Shown here: in pieces, positions 1 through 6,742 of the stretch | Position numbering within the stretch: position 1 is the first letter of the stretch | How the letters are laid out: each line of letters opens with the position of its first letter | Notes under the pieces: model-generated | Database searches by the model: none | Told to the model about the DNA's origin: nothing | Seen by the model: only the letters and a program-made list of their open reading frames with translations | From: Campylobacterota bacterium | GTDB lineage: Bacteria > Campylobacterota > Campylobacteria > Campylobacterales > Sulfurovaceae | Direction: 5' to 3' | Length of the DNA stretch: 9,521 nucleotides | Assembly (NCBI GenBank): GCA_013153345.1 | Contig: JAADEQ010000005.1 | Location: forward strand, 1-9,521 | Program-made: the position numbers and the translations under genes

Positions 1-683
1 ATGGAAATGCAATCCATCTTGGAGAGAGAGACTGCTCAATGCAAAGACGCCACCAAAAGCTAATTGAAGAGTCTCCAGCAGTAATTTTGGATGAGAAAAG
101 ACGCCAAGAGCTGCTTGAAGTAGCAGTTAAGGCTACCAAATATCTAAAATATGAGGGGGCTGGGACCTTTGAGTTTTTGGTTGATAAGGATAATAATTTC
201 TATTTTATGGAGATGAATACAAGGCTTCAAGTTGAGCATCCAGTTAGCGAGATGGTAAGTGGGGTTGATATAATTGAGCTAATGATTAATATTGCTGAGG
301 GGAAAGAGCTTCCAAAGCAAGAGGATATCACACTAAAAGGCCACTCAATTGAGTGTAGAATTACTGCTGAAGATCCTGTAACTTTTCTTCCAAGCCCAGG
401 AAAGATTCAAAAGTGGATTGCACCAGGGGGTAAAGATGTAAGGCTTGATACACATGCGCATTGTAACTATATTATCCCTCCATATTATGACTCTATGATT
501 GGGAAAGTTATTGTTTGGGGGGAGAATAGAGAGAAGGCAATTGCAAAGATGAGAAGAGCTTTAGATGAGTTTGAGGTTGCTGGAATTAAGACTACAATTG
601 AGTTTCATCGCAAAATGATGAGAAATGAGGATTTTATAAACAACAATTATGATACAAAATATCTAGAGAACTACAAAGGATAA
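1..683 (+). CDS. accC: Biotin carboxylase (acetyl-CoA carboxylase subunit), 3' part only
   Basis: This is the C-terminal half of a biotin carboxylase, which uses ATP and bicarbonate to carboxylate biotin on the BCCP carrier in the first step of malonyl-CoA synthesis. The reading frame is open from the window edge (frame of base 3, GNAIHLGERDCS before the internal Met at 39), so the ATG at 39 is not the start; about 220-230 N-terminal residues lie upstream. Counting from that internal Met, the ATP/metal and catalytic segment MEMNTRLQVEH is at residues 57-67 (E58, N60, R62, Q64, E66 matching E. coli AccC E288-E296), and R135 in DVRLDTH matches R338. PPYYDSMIGK and the C-terminal cap follow, and the protein ends just after NNNYDTKYLE, where stand-alone AccC proteins end, so no BCCP or transcarboxylase fusion is present. 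It could instead be the carboxylase subunit of a two-subunit pyruvate or 2-oxoglutarate carboxylase; the missing upstream gene would decide. Confidence 0.9.
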   Translation, partial: GNAIHLGERDCSMQRRHQKLIEESPAVILDEKRRQELLEVAVKATKYLKYEGAGTFEFLVDKDNNFYFMEMNTRLQVEHPVSEMVSGVDIIELMINIAEGKELPKQEDITLKGHSIECRITAEDPVTFLPSPGKIQKWIAPGGKDVRLDTHAHCNYIIPPYYDSMIGKVIVWGENREKAIAKMRRALDEFEVAGIKTTIEFHRKMMRNEDFINNNYDTKYLENYKG

Positions 684-751
684 CCTCCTCTCTTCTCCTT
701 TTTATAAAAAATCTTTGATTATTACTCTTTTTTTAAAAATTTGGTATACTT

Positions 752-781
752 TTGAAAACAGATTCTTAGTCAAATTATAAT
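752..781 (+). promoter_or_regulatory. Sigma70 promoter of gltX-glmS
   Basis: TTGAAA (752-757) and TATAAT (776-781) are separated by 18 bases, giving an expected transcription start near 788 and a leader of about 40 nt. A second -10-like element, TATACT preceded by TGG (743-750), lies upstream without a properly spaced -35 and could be an alternative start. The 684-830 gap otherwise contains only AT-rich sequence. The gltX ribosome-binding site is a modest AAAGG at 820-824, six bases before the ATG. Confidence 0.65.
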
Positions 782-830
782 CTATTCTAATAGATTTATG
801 GCTAGATAAAAAATTAGGTAAAGGTTTAGT

Positions 831-2213
831 ATGGTCGTTACAAGATTTGCTCCAAGCCCAACAGGATATTTGCATATTGGGGGTTTAAGAACAGCTCTAT
901 TTAACTGGTTATGGGCAAGAAAAAATAGTGGAAAGTTTTTATTAAGGATTGAAGATACAGATTTAAGCAGAAACTCTGAAGATGCAATGAAGGCGATTTT
1001 AGAAGCATTTGATTGGGTTGGATTAAATTATGATGAAGAGCCAATCTATCAATCAAAGAGGTTTGATATATATAAAAAATATATTGATAAGTTATTGCAA
1101 GAGGGAAAAGCTTATAAGTGTTATATGAGCAAAGAGGAGCTTGATAAGCTTAGAGAAGAGCAGATTGCAAGAGGTGAGAGACCAAGATATGATAGAAGAT
1201 ATAGAGATTTTAAAGGGACTCCTCCAGCTGGAGTTAAGCCAGTTATTAGAATTAAAGCCCCGCTTGATGGAGTAATTGAGTTTGAAGATGGGATAAAGGG
1301 GAAGATAAAGATTGATGCAAGTGAGGTTGATGATTTTATTATTGCAAGAAGTGACGGGAGCCCAACATATAATTTTGTAGTAGCAATTGATGATTATTTA
1401 ATGGGGCTTACTGATGTAATTAGGGGAGATGACCATCTATATAATACTCCAAAGCAGCTTGTTGTATATAATGCGCTTGGTTTTAAGCCTCCAAAGTTTT
1501 ATCATGTGCCGCTAATTCATAATGAAAAAGGTAAAAAGCTTAGCAAAAGAGATGGCGCGCTTGATGTGATGGAGTATAAAAAAGAGGGATTTTTGCCAGA
1601 AGCTCTAATTAACTTTTTAGTAAGGCTTGGTTGGAGCCATGGAGACCAGGAGATTTTTTCAATTGATGAGCTTTTAGAGCTATTTGACCCAAAAGATATT
1701 AATAAGAGTGCATCAAGCTATAATTTAGATAAGCTTTTGTGGCTTAATGCGCACTATATTAAAAATAGCTCAAATGAGAGATTAGTTAAATTATTGAAAG
1801 ATTTTGGTGTTGATTTGGAAGAATCTGATAAAATTGATGAGATTTTAGAGGCGACTAAATCTAAAGCAAAGACGCTAAAAGATTTGGCCGCTGAGATTAA
1901 AAAGATTCTTACCGAACCCAAAGAGTATGATAAAAAGGCTATAAAGAAGGCTTTTAAGGGTGAAGCAAAAGAGCTTTTAGAAGAGTTTTTAGAAGAGTTA
2001 AAAAGAGCTAAACCAAAAACAAAAGAGGAATATCACAATATTTTGCAAGATTTTGTTGCAAAAAAAGAGATTGGATTTGGAAAAATTGGTCAGCCTCTAA
2101 GAGTTGCTTTGATTGGAAATCTAAGTGGGCCTGGGCTTGATGAGGCGATGTATATAATTGGGCTTGATGAGGTTGAAAGAAGAGTAGAAAAAGTATTAGA
2201 GGAGATTGAATAA
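831..2213 (+). CDS. gltX: Glutamyl-tRNA synthetase, GluRS1 type
   Basis: This class I aminoacyl-tRNA synthetase attaches glutamate to tRNA in the cytoplasm. The HIGH-type signature is PSPTGYLHIGG (residues 8-18) and the KMSKS-type loop is KLSKR (236-240); RIEDTD (39-44) and the RGDDHL segment (198-203) are also typical. The helical anticodon-binding domain fills roughly residues 300-460. At 460 residues it has full family length. Campylobacterota usually carry two GluRS paralogues. The N-terminus (VVTRFAPSPTGYLHIGGLRTAL) and the KLSKR loop match GluRS1, which charges tRNA-Glu, rather than the GluRS2 that mischarges tRNA-Gln for GatCAB; this is from memory of Campylobacter homologues. The zinc-binding cysteines of the E. 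coli enzyme are absent: only C97 remains, and the distal site reads YDRRYRD. The gene overlaps glmS by one base. Confidence 0.96.
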   Translation: MVVTRFAPSPTGYLHIGGLRTALFNWLWARKNSGKFLLRIEDTDLSRNSEDAMKAILEAFDWVGLNYDEEPIYQSKRFDIYKKYIDKLLQEGKAYKCYMSKEELDKLREEQIARGERPRYDRRYRDFKGTPPAGVKPVIRIKAPLDGVIEFEDGIKGKIKIDASEVDDFIIARSDGSPTYNFVVAIDDYLMGLTDVIRGDDHLYNTPKQLVVYNALGFKPPKFYHVPLIHNEKGKKLSKRDGALDVMEYKKEGFLPEALINFLVRLGWSHGDQEIFSIDELLELFDPKDINKSASSYNLDKLLWLNAHYIKNSSNERLVKLLKDFGVDLEESDKIDEILEATKSKAKTLKDLAAEIKKILTEPKEYDKKAIKKAFKGEAKELLEEFLEELKRAKPKTKEEYHNILQDFVAKKEIGFGKIGQPLRVALIGNLSGPGLDEAMYIIGLDEVERRVEKVLEEIE

Positions 2214-2215
2214 TG
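2199..2215 (+). promoter_or_regulatory. glmS ribosome-binding site inside gltX, with TAATG stop/start overlap
   Basis: GAGGAG (2199-2204) lies within the last gltX codons, eight bases before the glmS ATG at 2213. The gltX stop TAA (2211-2213) shares its final A with that ATG. This arrangement favours translational coupling by terminating ribosomes. It also fixes the glmS start, because Met must be followed directly by the catalytic Cys2. Confidence 0.75.
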
Positions 2216-4027
2216 TGCGGAATTGTTGGATATATTGGAGAGGATGAGAAAAAAGAGATTTTGCTTGAGGGGCTAAAAGAGCTTGAGTATAGAGGATATG
2301 ATAGTGCTGGAATTGCTGTTATTGATAAGGAGCATTTAGAGAGCTTTAAAGCAGTTGGAAAGTTAGAAAACTTAATTAGAAAGACTCAAGATTTTAAAGC
2401 CCCGGGTTTTGGAGTTGCAATTGGACATACAAGATGGGCAACTCATGGAAAGCCAACTGAGCTTAATGCCCATCCTCATCTTGGAAAATACTCATATGTG
2501 GTTCATAATGGAATAATTGAAAACTATCAAGAGCTAAAAAAAGAGCTTATAAATAGTGGAATTAATTTTCTTAGCCAAACTGATACAGAGGTAATTGTTC
2601 ATCTTTTTGAAAAATATAAAGAGGAGCTTAATGATAATTTTGAGGCGTTTAAAAAGACAATTGAGAGAATTGATGGGGCATATGCAATTCTTTTAATTAC
2701 AAAAGATGAGCCAGATACCATCTTTTTTGCAAAAAATGGCTCTCCTCTTTTAATTGGATTTAATGATAAGAATGAAGTATTTTTTGCCTCATCTGATACT
2801 GCAATTATTGGAAAAGCAAATAGGGTTTACTATTTAGAAGATGGTGAGTTTGGATATGCTAAAAAAGATAAGGTTGTGCTGTTTGATAAGGATGGAAATT
2901 TAAAAGAGATAAATACAAAGCCTCTTGCAACTGATAAGCTCTCAGCCCAAAAAGAGGGATTTAGATTCTTTATGGAAAAAGAGATTTATGAGCAATCAAA
3001 TGTGGTTGTTGATACAATGCTTGGAAGGGTGCTTGATAGTGAGATTGTCTTTGATGAGATAAAAGAGGGCTTTTTGGATGGAATTGATGCAATAAAGATT
3101 TGTGCATGCGGAACAAGCTATCATAGCGCTTTGGCAAGCTCATATCTTTTTGAGAGAATTGCAAAGATTAGATGCGATGTTGAGATTGCAAGTGAGTTTA
3201 GATATAAAGAGCCGCTTTTAAGCAAAGATACACTCTTTATTACCATCTCTCAAAGTGGCGAGACTGCTGATACATTAGAAGCATTAAAGATGGCAAAAAG
3301 AGCTGGGCTAAAGAGCTTAACAATTTGTAATGTTGATAACTCCTCAATTGTTAGAGAGAGCGATGTTGCACTGCTTACAAGAGCTGGAATTGAAAAAGGG
3401 GTTGCTTCAACAAAAGCGTTTGCTACTCAAACACTGCTTTTATGGATGTTTGTTTTATATTTAGCCTCTAAAAGAGGGGTTATTTCAAAAGAGTTTTTAG
3501 AAGAAGAGATTAGGCATCTTCGTGAGACTCCAAAAGCTCTAAAGGTAACTGATAAGCTTCACTCAAAAATCCATCGCCTCTCAAAAAGATATCTTCATGG
3601 GCATGGATTTTTCTTTATTGGAAGAGATATCTTCTATCCATTAGCGCTTGAGGGGGCTTTGAAGCTAAAAGAGATTAGCTATTTGCATGCAGAGGGTTAT
3701 CCTGCAGGGGAGATGAAGCATGGTCCAATTGCACTTGCAGATAGTGAGCTATTTACAATTGCTTTAATGCCAAAGACACTTCTTTATGAGAAGATAAAAT
3801 CAAATGTAGAAGAACTTAGCGCAAGGGATGCAACGATTTTGGCAATCTCTCCAGAGCCTTTTGAGCTTGCAGATGATTTTATCCAAACAAAATATGCAAC
3901 TCATCCAATGATTGAGTTTTTTGAGATGATGGTTATAACTCAGCTTCTTGCAATGGAAGTTGCAATTAGACTTGGAAATGATGTTGATATGCCAAGAAAT
4001 TTGGCAAAATCTGTAACAGTGGAGTAG
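2213..4027 (+). CDS. glmS: Glutamine--fructose-6-phosphate aminotransferase (isomerizing)
   Basis: GlmS converts fructose-6-phosphate and glutamine to glucosamine-6-phosphate, the entry point to UDP-GlcNAc for peptidoglycan and lipopolysaccharide. The N-terminal class II glutaminase domain begins MCGIVGYIG, with Cys2 as the nucleophile once Met is removed. It continues with HTRWATHG (72-79), HNGIIENY (98-105) and the D124 region. Two sugar-isomerase (SIS) domains follow: the first with CGTSYHSA (299-306), SQSGET (346-351) and GVASTKAFATQ (396-406), the second with EGALKLKEISY (480-490) and EMKHGPIAL (500-508). The C-terminus DMPRNLAKSVTVE is the invariant family ending. Length is 604 residues against about 609 in E. 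coli, with no missing residue noticed. It is co-transcribed with gltX. I see no ribozyme or riboswitch, as expected outside Firmicutes. Confidence 0.98.
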   Translation: MCGIVGYIGEDEKKEILLEGLKELEYRGYDSAGIAVIDKEHLESFKAVGKLENLIRKTQDFKAPGFGVAIGHTRWATHGKPTELNAHPHLGKYSYVVHNGIIENYQELKKELINSGINFLSQTDTEVIVHLFEKYKEELNDNFEAFKKTIERIDGAYAILLITKDEPDTIFFAKNGSPLLIGFNDKNEVFFASSDTAIIGKANRVYYLEDGEFGYAKKDKVVLFDKDGNLKEINTKPLATDKLSAQKEGFRFFMEKEIYEQSNVVVDTMLGRVLDSEIVFDEIKEGFLDGIDAIKICACGTSYHSALASSYLFERIAKIRCDVEIASEFRYKEPLLSKDTLFITISQSGETADTLEALKMAKRAGLKSLTICNVDNSSIVRESDVALLTRAGIEKGVASTKAFATQTLLLWMFVLYLASKRGVISKEFLEEEIRHLRETPKALKVTDKLHSKIHRLSKRYLHGHGFFFIGRDIFYPLALEGALKLKEISYLHAEGYPAGEMKHGPIALADSELFTIALMPKTLLYEKIKSNVEELSARDATILAISPEPFELADDFIQTKYATHPMIEFFEMMVITQLLAMEVAIRLGNDVDMPRNLAKSVTVE

Positions 4028-4047
4028 AAGAGAGATTCTCTTCTTTT
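4026..4047 (+). terminator. Hairpin terminator after gltX-glmS
   Basis: A perfect 8-bp inverted repeat, AGAAGAGA (4026-4033) and TCTCTTCT (4037-4044), is separated by the 3-base loop GAT and runs directly into TTTT (4044-4047). It starts inside the glmS stop codon and fills the short gap to the convergent gene. The stem has only three G-C pairs, so it would be a modest terminator. On the minus strand it is not followed by a T-tract, so it probably acts mainly on the forward transcript. Confidence 0.5.
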
Positions 4048-5032
4048 AAGCAGCCTCTTTTAGTTTTTGAAGGTCGCTAAGAGAGTAGAGGTTAAGAGGA
4101 AGTTCTCTATTTAATACCTTTTCAATCTTTCCAATATTATCTTTAAAATATTTTAGCACTTTTGAATCTTCAACAACTAATATATCTGCTCCATTATCAA
4201 AAGCGCTGCTTAATACTCTTCCAGCTTTTAATAGAGCCATCTTTTCATTGGTATCTAATAGAGAGATTCCACACTTTTTCTCTCTTGCTTCATAGGAGAT
4301 AGTATTAAATCCAAGCTCTCTTACTCTATTTTCAAACTGATAGCTTCCATATACTCCAACTCCATACTCATCTAATAGTGGAACCTCTTTATAGCTTCTT
4401 GCAAATAGGGAGCTTACTCTATTTTTTGGAGGGTTAGAGGCTCTTTTCTTTAGCGATTCAAAAGTTTGGCTATAATCTATATCTTTAAACATATTATTCT
4501 CATACTCTCCATCCCATAACCCATCCTCTTGGGTAATAATCTCTAAAATCTCCTCCTCTTTAGAGTTATCTTTATTAATTAGATGCTCGGCTAAAATAAT
4601 AACGCTATCTCCTATATAATTTTTATTAAAATAAAAGGTCTCAGAGCCAAAGAAGATTGGATAGAGGCTTTCATAAAACTCCAAATCCTCTTTATTGCAA
4701 AATGGCTTTAGGGGCTCGAGATTTTTATAGAAGTTGCTATCATCTATTAATAAACTACTATTTGCTCTATACTCTAAAAGAGGCTCTATTTTTAGCTCTT
4801 GACCAAATCTATCTACTACCTCTTCTACTTTTATATCAGCTCCTACTATTTTACTATTTACTCTAAAATACTCTTTGGTAGGGTTATAGTTAAACTCTGC
4901 ACTTTGCTCTTTAATTAAAGGAAGAATATTAGTTATTGGCTCCTCTTTGTCGATATTGATATTAAACTTTTTATAGTATGGAAGGTAATCTTTATTAGCA
5001 TCAAAGAAAAAAGCTTCTATTTGTAGTTCCAT
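4046..5032 (-). CDS. SdhB-like/HdrB-like two-domain protein lacking Fe-S cysteines (probably the DUF5644 family)
   Basis: A 328-residue, apparently soluble cytoplasmic protein of unknown function. Residues 1-190 can be laid over the succinate dehydrogenase/fumarate reductase iron-sulfur subunit. FDANKDYLPYYKKF (10-23) matches the ferredoxin-fold start, ELKIEPLLEYRANSSLLID (79-97) plus FYKNLEPLKPF (101-111) match the end of that domain, and NYIGDSVIILAEHLI (138-152) plus GLWDGEYENNMF (171-182) match the helical cluster domain (FIGPAGLLAAYRFL and VFRCHSIMNC in E. coli SdhB). Residues 222-322 resemble an HdrB CCG domain: KKCGISLLDTNEKMALL (252-268), then GADILVV (281-287) where HdrB continues with CPxC but this protein has EDSKV. 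Only two cysteines exist in the whole protein, C112 and C254, so no normal cluster can be bound. It is the second gene of a minus-strand operon, 13 bases after the DUF2231-like gene. The DUF5644 label is from memory; the domain reading is my inference from motif order. Confidence 0.75.
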   Translation of the reverse strand: MELQIEAFFFDANKDYLPYYKKFNINIDKEEPITNILPLIKEQSAEFNYNPTKEYFRVNSKIVGADIKVEEVVDRFGQELKIEPLLEYRANSSLLIDDSNFYKNLEPLKPFCNKEDLEFYESLYPIFFGSETFYFNKNYIGDSVIILAEHLINKDNSKEEEILEIITQEDGLWDGEYENNMFKDIDYSQTFESLKKRASNPPKNRVSSLFARSYKEVPLLDEYGVGVYGSYQFENRVRELGFNTISYEAREKKCGISLLDTNEKMALLKAGRVLSSAFDNGADILVVEDSKVLKYFKDNIGKIEKVLNRELPLNLYSLSDLQKLKEAA

Positions 5033-5035
5033 TGG

Positions 5036-5043
5036 ACTCCTTT
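5036..5043 (-). promoter_or_regulatory. Strong Shine-Dalgarno for the SdhB/HdrB-like gene
   Basis: Read on the minus strand this is AAAGGAGT, placed three to four bases before the ATG at 5032. It occupies most of the 13-base gap after the upstream gene's TAA (5048-5046). No room is left for a promoter in the gap, so the two genes are very probably one transcript. Confidence 0.7.
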
Positions 5044-5045
5044 CA

Positions 5046-5936
5046 TTATGGGGTAGGAGGAGTTGAGTTTGTCTCCTCAGTAGTAGAGTTAGTCTCTTGA
5101 GTGCTATTTTCTTCAGCTACACTTGTTTGAGTAGAGCTATTTTGCTCTGTTAAAGTGCTATTTTCCTCTTTTTTCTCCTCTTTAACTGCTCTCTTTTCTT
5201 CTTGGTTTGTTTCGGTGCTTTTAGCTTCTTGAGGCTGCTCTTGTGGTTGAGTAGTCTCCTCTTTTACTTTTGGTTGCTCTGGAGCTTGAGCCTCTTCTTT
5301 AGGCTTCTCTTCTACTTTTGGAGCTTGTGTAGTAGTATTTTCTTTTTTAGCCTCTGGTTTTGTAGTATTTTCCTCTTTTTTAACTACTACTGGAAGATTT
5401 GGAGTAGAAGGGCTCTCTTTTGGTTGAGTAGTAGCTGGTTTTGTAGTAGGTTGTGGAGCTGTTGCTTTTTTACCTACATTTATACCATATTTATATACTA
5501 GCTCTCCTCCCTTTTTACCAGTAATGATTGTTACTCCAATAAATCCAATAAGTAAGATTAAAAATAGAATCTTTACTTGAATTTTATTAATTAGTGAGCT
5601 AATTAGTTTGAAAAATAGCACAATTAAAGATAGATAGACTAAATAGATACCATACTGCTTATGGTCTGCTAGAGCCTCTTTTGCAGGGCCACTTAAAGAA
5701 TCTTTAGCCAAATTAGCATCTGTAATTCCAGTAAAGTAAGCTGCTACTAATACTGCAGAGGTTAAAATTAGCAAAAAGAAACTGATTCCTCCAACTATTT
5801 TTCGCTTTGCAAAGAGATTAATAATCTCAATTAGCAAAATAATAATTGGCAATGAGATTGCAAAGTGAACAAAAAAAGGATGGATTAATGCAGGAATTTC
5901 AAATGGCAGGGGGATATTTGGTATAGTGATTTCCAT
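5046..5936 (-). CDS. DUF2231-like four-helix membrane protein with long Pro/Glu/Thr tail bearing PglB-type glycosylation sequons
   Basis: Function unknown. Residues 1-155 form a four-helix membrane domain resembling DUF2231: helices at about 15-40, 49-69, 96-116 and 122-139. Family-like marks are HPFFVHFAISLP (19-30), DHK (91-93) and GGELVYKYG (143-151). The basic stretch KRK (44-46) and loop NKIQVK (117-122) suggest that both lie in the cytoplasm, placing N- and C-termini in the periplasm. Residues 157-296 are a low-complexity tail rich in P, T, E, K, Q and S, TonB-like in composition but without a C-terminal folded domain. Seven N-x-S/T sites lie in it. Six fit the stricter Campylobacter rule D/E-x-N-x-S/T (N190, N259, N266, N277, N283, N290); N200 does not because K198 is at -2. 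Histidines H19, H24 and H92 could be haem or metal ligands, but this is speculation. It is the first gene of the operon with the SdhB/HdrB-like gene; its own SD is AGAGAGG, six bases before the ATG. Confidence 0.8.
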   Translation of the reverse strand: MEITIPNIPLPFEIPALIHPFFVHFAISLPIIILLIEIINLFAKRKIVGGISFFLLILTSAVLVAAYFTGITDANLAKDSLSGPAKEALADHKQYGIYLVYLSLIVLFFKLISSLINKIQVKILFLILLIGFIGVTIITGKKGGELVYKYGINVGKKATAPQPTTKPATTQPKESPSTPNLPVVVKKEENTTKPEAKKENTTTQAPKVEEKPKEEAQAPEQPKVKEETTQPQEQPQEAKSTETNQEEKRAVKEEKKEENSTLTEQNSSTQTSVAEENSTQETNSTTEETNSTPPTP

Positions 5937-5960
5937 AAAAGACCTCTCTTTTTTTAGTTT

Positions 5961-5966
5961 ATTATA
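5961..5966 (-). promoter_or_regulatory. Extended -10 promoter element of the DUF2231-like operon
   Basis: On the minus strand the sequence reads TGATATAAT, a perfect TATAAT with a nearby TG, about 25 bases before the start codon at 5936. No recognisable -35 is present at the expected distance, which would fall in the first codons of the divergent gene. The divergent gap is only 47 bp (5937-5983), so promoters for both directions must overlap here. For the forward gene, TATTAT (5960-5965) behind a T-run is the only candidate -10. Confidence 0.5.
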
Positions 5967-5983
5967 TCACATAAAGGTTATAA

Positions 5984-6742
5984 ATGGTAGAAAAATTTAA
6001 GTCTATAGTAGAAGAAGCTGGTAAAATTTTGCAAAAAGGTTACTACTCAAAAAAAGAGGTCTCCTTTAAGGGTAAAAAAGACCTTATTACTAAATATGAT
6101 ATTTTAATTGAGGAGTTTTTAAGAGAGAGATTTAAAGGGTTAGGGTATACTATTATTGGTGAGGAGACTCTAAAAGAGGAGTTTAATAACTCTATTATTA
6201 TTGACCCAATTGATGGCACTACAAATTTTGCTAATGGGTTGCCATTTTGTGCAATTAGTGTTGGGGTTTATGAGAATAAAGAGGCAAAATATGGATTTGT
6301 ATATAATCCCATTTTAGAAGAGATGTTTTGGGCTCAAAGGGGTAAAGGTGCCTTTTTAAATGGAAAGAGGCTAAGAGTCTCAAATGAGAGTATCTTTCAA
6401 AGGGCCTTAATTGCAACTGGCTTTCCATATTCAGGGGCTAATAATAAAGATGATTTAGAGTGGGTAGTTGATAGATTAAAAAAGATATTGCCAAATTGTC
6501 AAGATATAAGACGTTATGGTAGTGCTTCATTAGATTTGTGTTATGTGGCAAAGGGTAGTTATGAGGGGTTTTATGAGATAAATCTAAAGCCTTGGGATGT
6601 TAGTGCTGGAATCTTAATTGTTCAAGAAGCTGGAGGTAAAATTACTAATGAGAGGGGAGAGGAGTATGATATGTTTAAAGATAGATGTATTGTAGCTACA
6701 AATCAAAAGATTCATAATAGGCTTATTTCCTATTTAGCTTAG
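5984..6742 (+). CDS. Inositol monophosphatase family phosphatase
   Basis: A Mg-dependent, lithium-sensitive-type sugar/inositol phosphatase of the SuhB/IMPase family; the physiological substrate cannot be read from sequence (inositol-1-phosphate, histidinol phosphate, fructose bisphosphate and PAP are all handled by relatives). The metal site is complete: GEE (59-61), DPIDGTTNF (74-82) supplying D74, D77 and T79, and WDVSAG (204-209) supplying D205, followed by QEAGG (214-218). Length is 252 residues, normal for bacterial members. The ATG at 5984 is supported by AAAGG (5973-5977) six bases upstream. The gene stands alone on the forward strand; its stop codon lies within the 3' end of the convergent PII gene (nine-base overlap). 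CysQ is less likely because the overall motif spacing is closer to SuhB/HisN, but this is not certain. Confidence 0.9.
   Translation: MVEKFKSIVEEAGKILQKGYYSKKEVSFKGKKDLITKYDILIEEFLRERFKGLGYTIIGEETLKEEFNNSIIIDPIDGTTNFANGLPFCAISVGVYENKEAKYGFVYNPILEEMFWAQRGKGAFLNGKRLRVSNESIFQRALIATGFPYSGANNKDDLEWVVDRLKKILPNCQDIRRYGSASLDLCYVAKGSYEGFYEINLKPWDVSAGILIVQEAGGKITNERGEEYDMFKDRCIVATNQKIHNRLISYLA

Noticed and set aside
39..683. Biotin carboxylase gene starting at the ATG at 39
   Set aside because: The same frame is open to the window edge and encodes the conserved GNAIHLGERDCS segment, so this Met is internal and the gene is cut by the window.
675..703. Possible terminator after accC (AAAGGA and TCCTTT followed by Ts)
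   Set aside because: Only six pairs with a 15-base loop overlapping the stop codon, and two G-C pairs; too weak to call.
2970..3164. Minus-strand 64-codon frame inside glmS
   Set aside because: Entirely antisense to the first SIS domain of glmS, with low-complexity Q/H/S-rich translation and no SD; a shadow.
4657..4866. Forward 69-codon frame antisense to the SdhB/HdrB-like gene
   Set aside because: Leu/Tyr-rich translation arises from reverse-reading AT-rich codons; no SD or promoter.
5061..5480. Low-complexity tail considered as a tandem DNA repeat or frameshift extension
   Set aside because: Similar short words recur but there is no fixed period, and the frame continues cleanly from the last membrane helix to a stop followed directly by the next gene's SD.
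5202..5501. Forward 99-codon frame rich in Phe, Leu, Trp and Ser opposite the DUF2231-like tail
   Set aside because: It is the complement of Glu/Lys/Pro-rich codons in the tail and looks membrane-like only for that reason.
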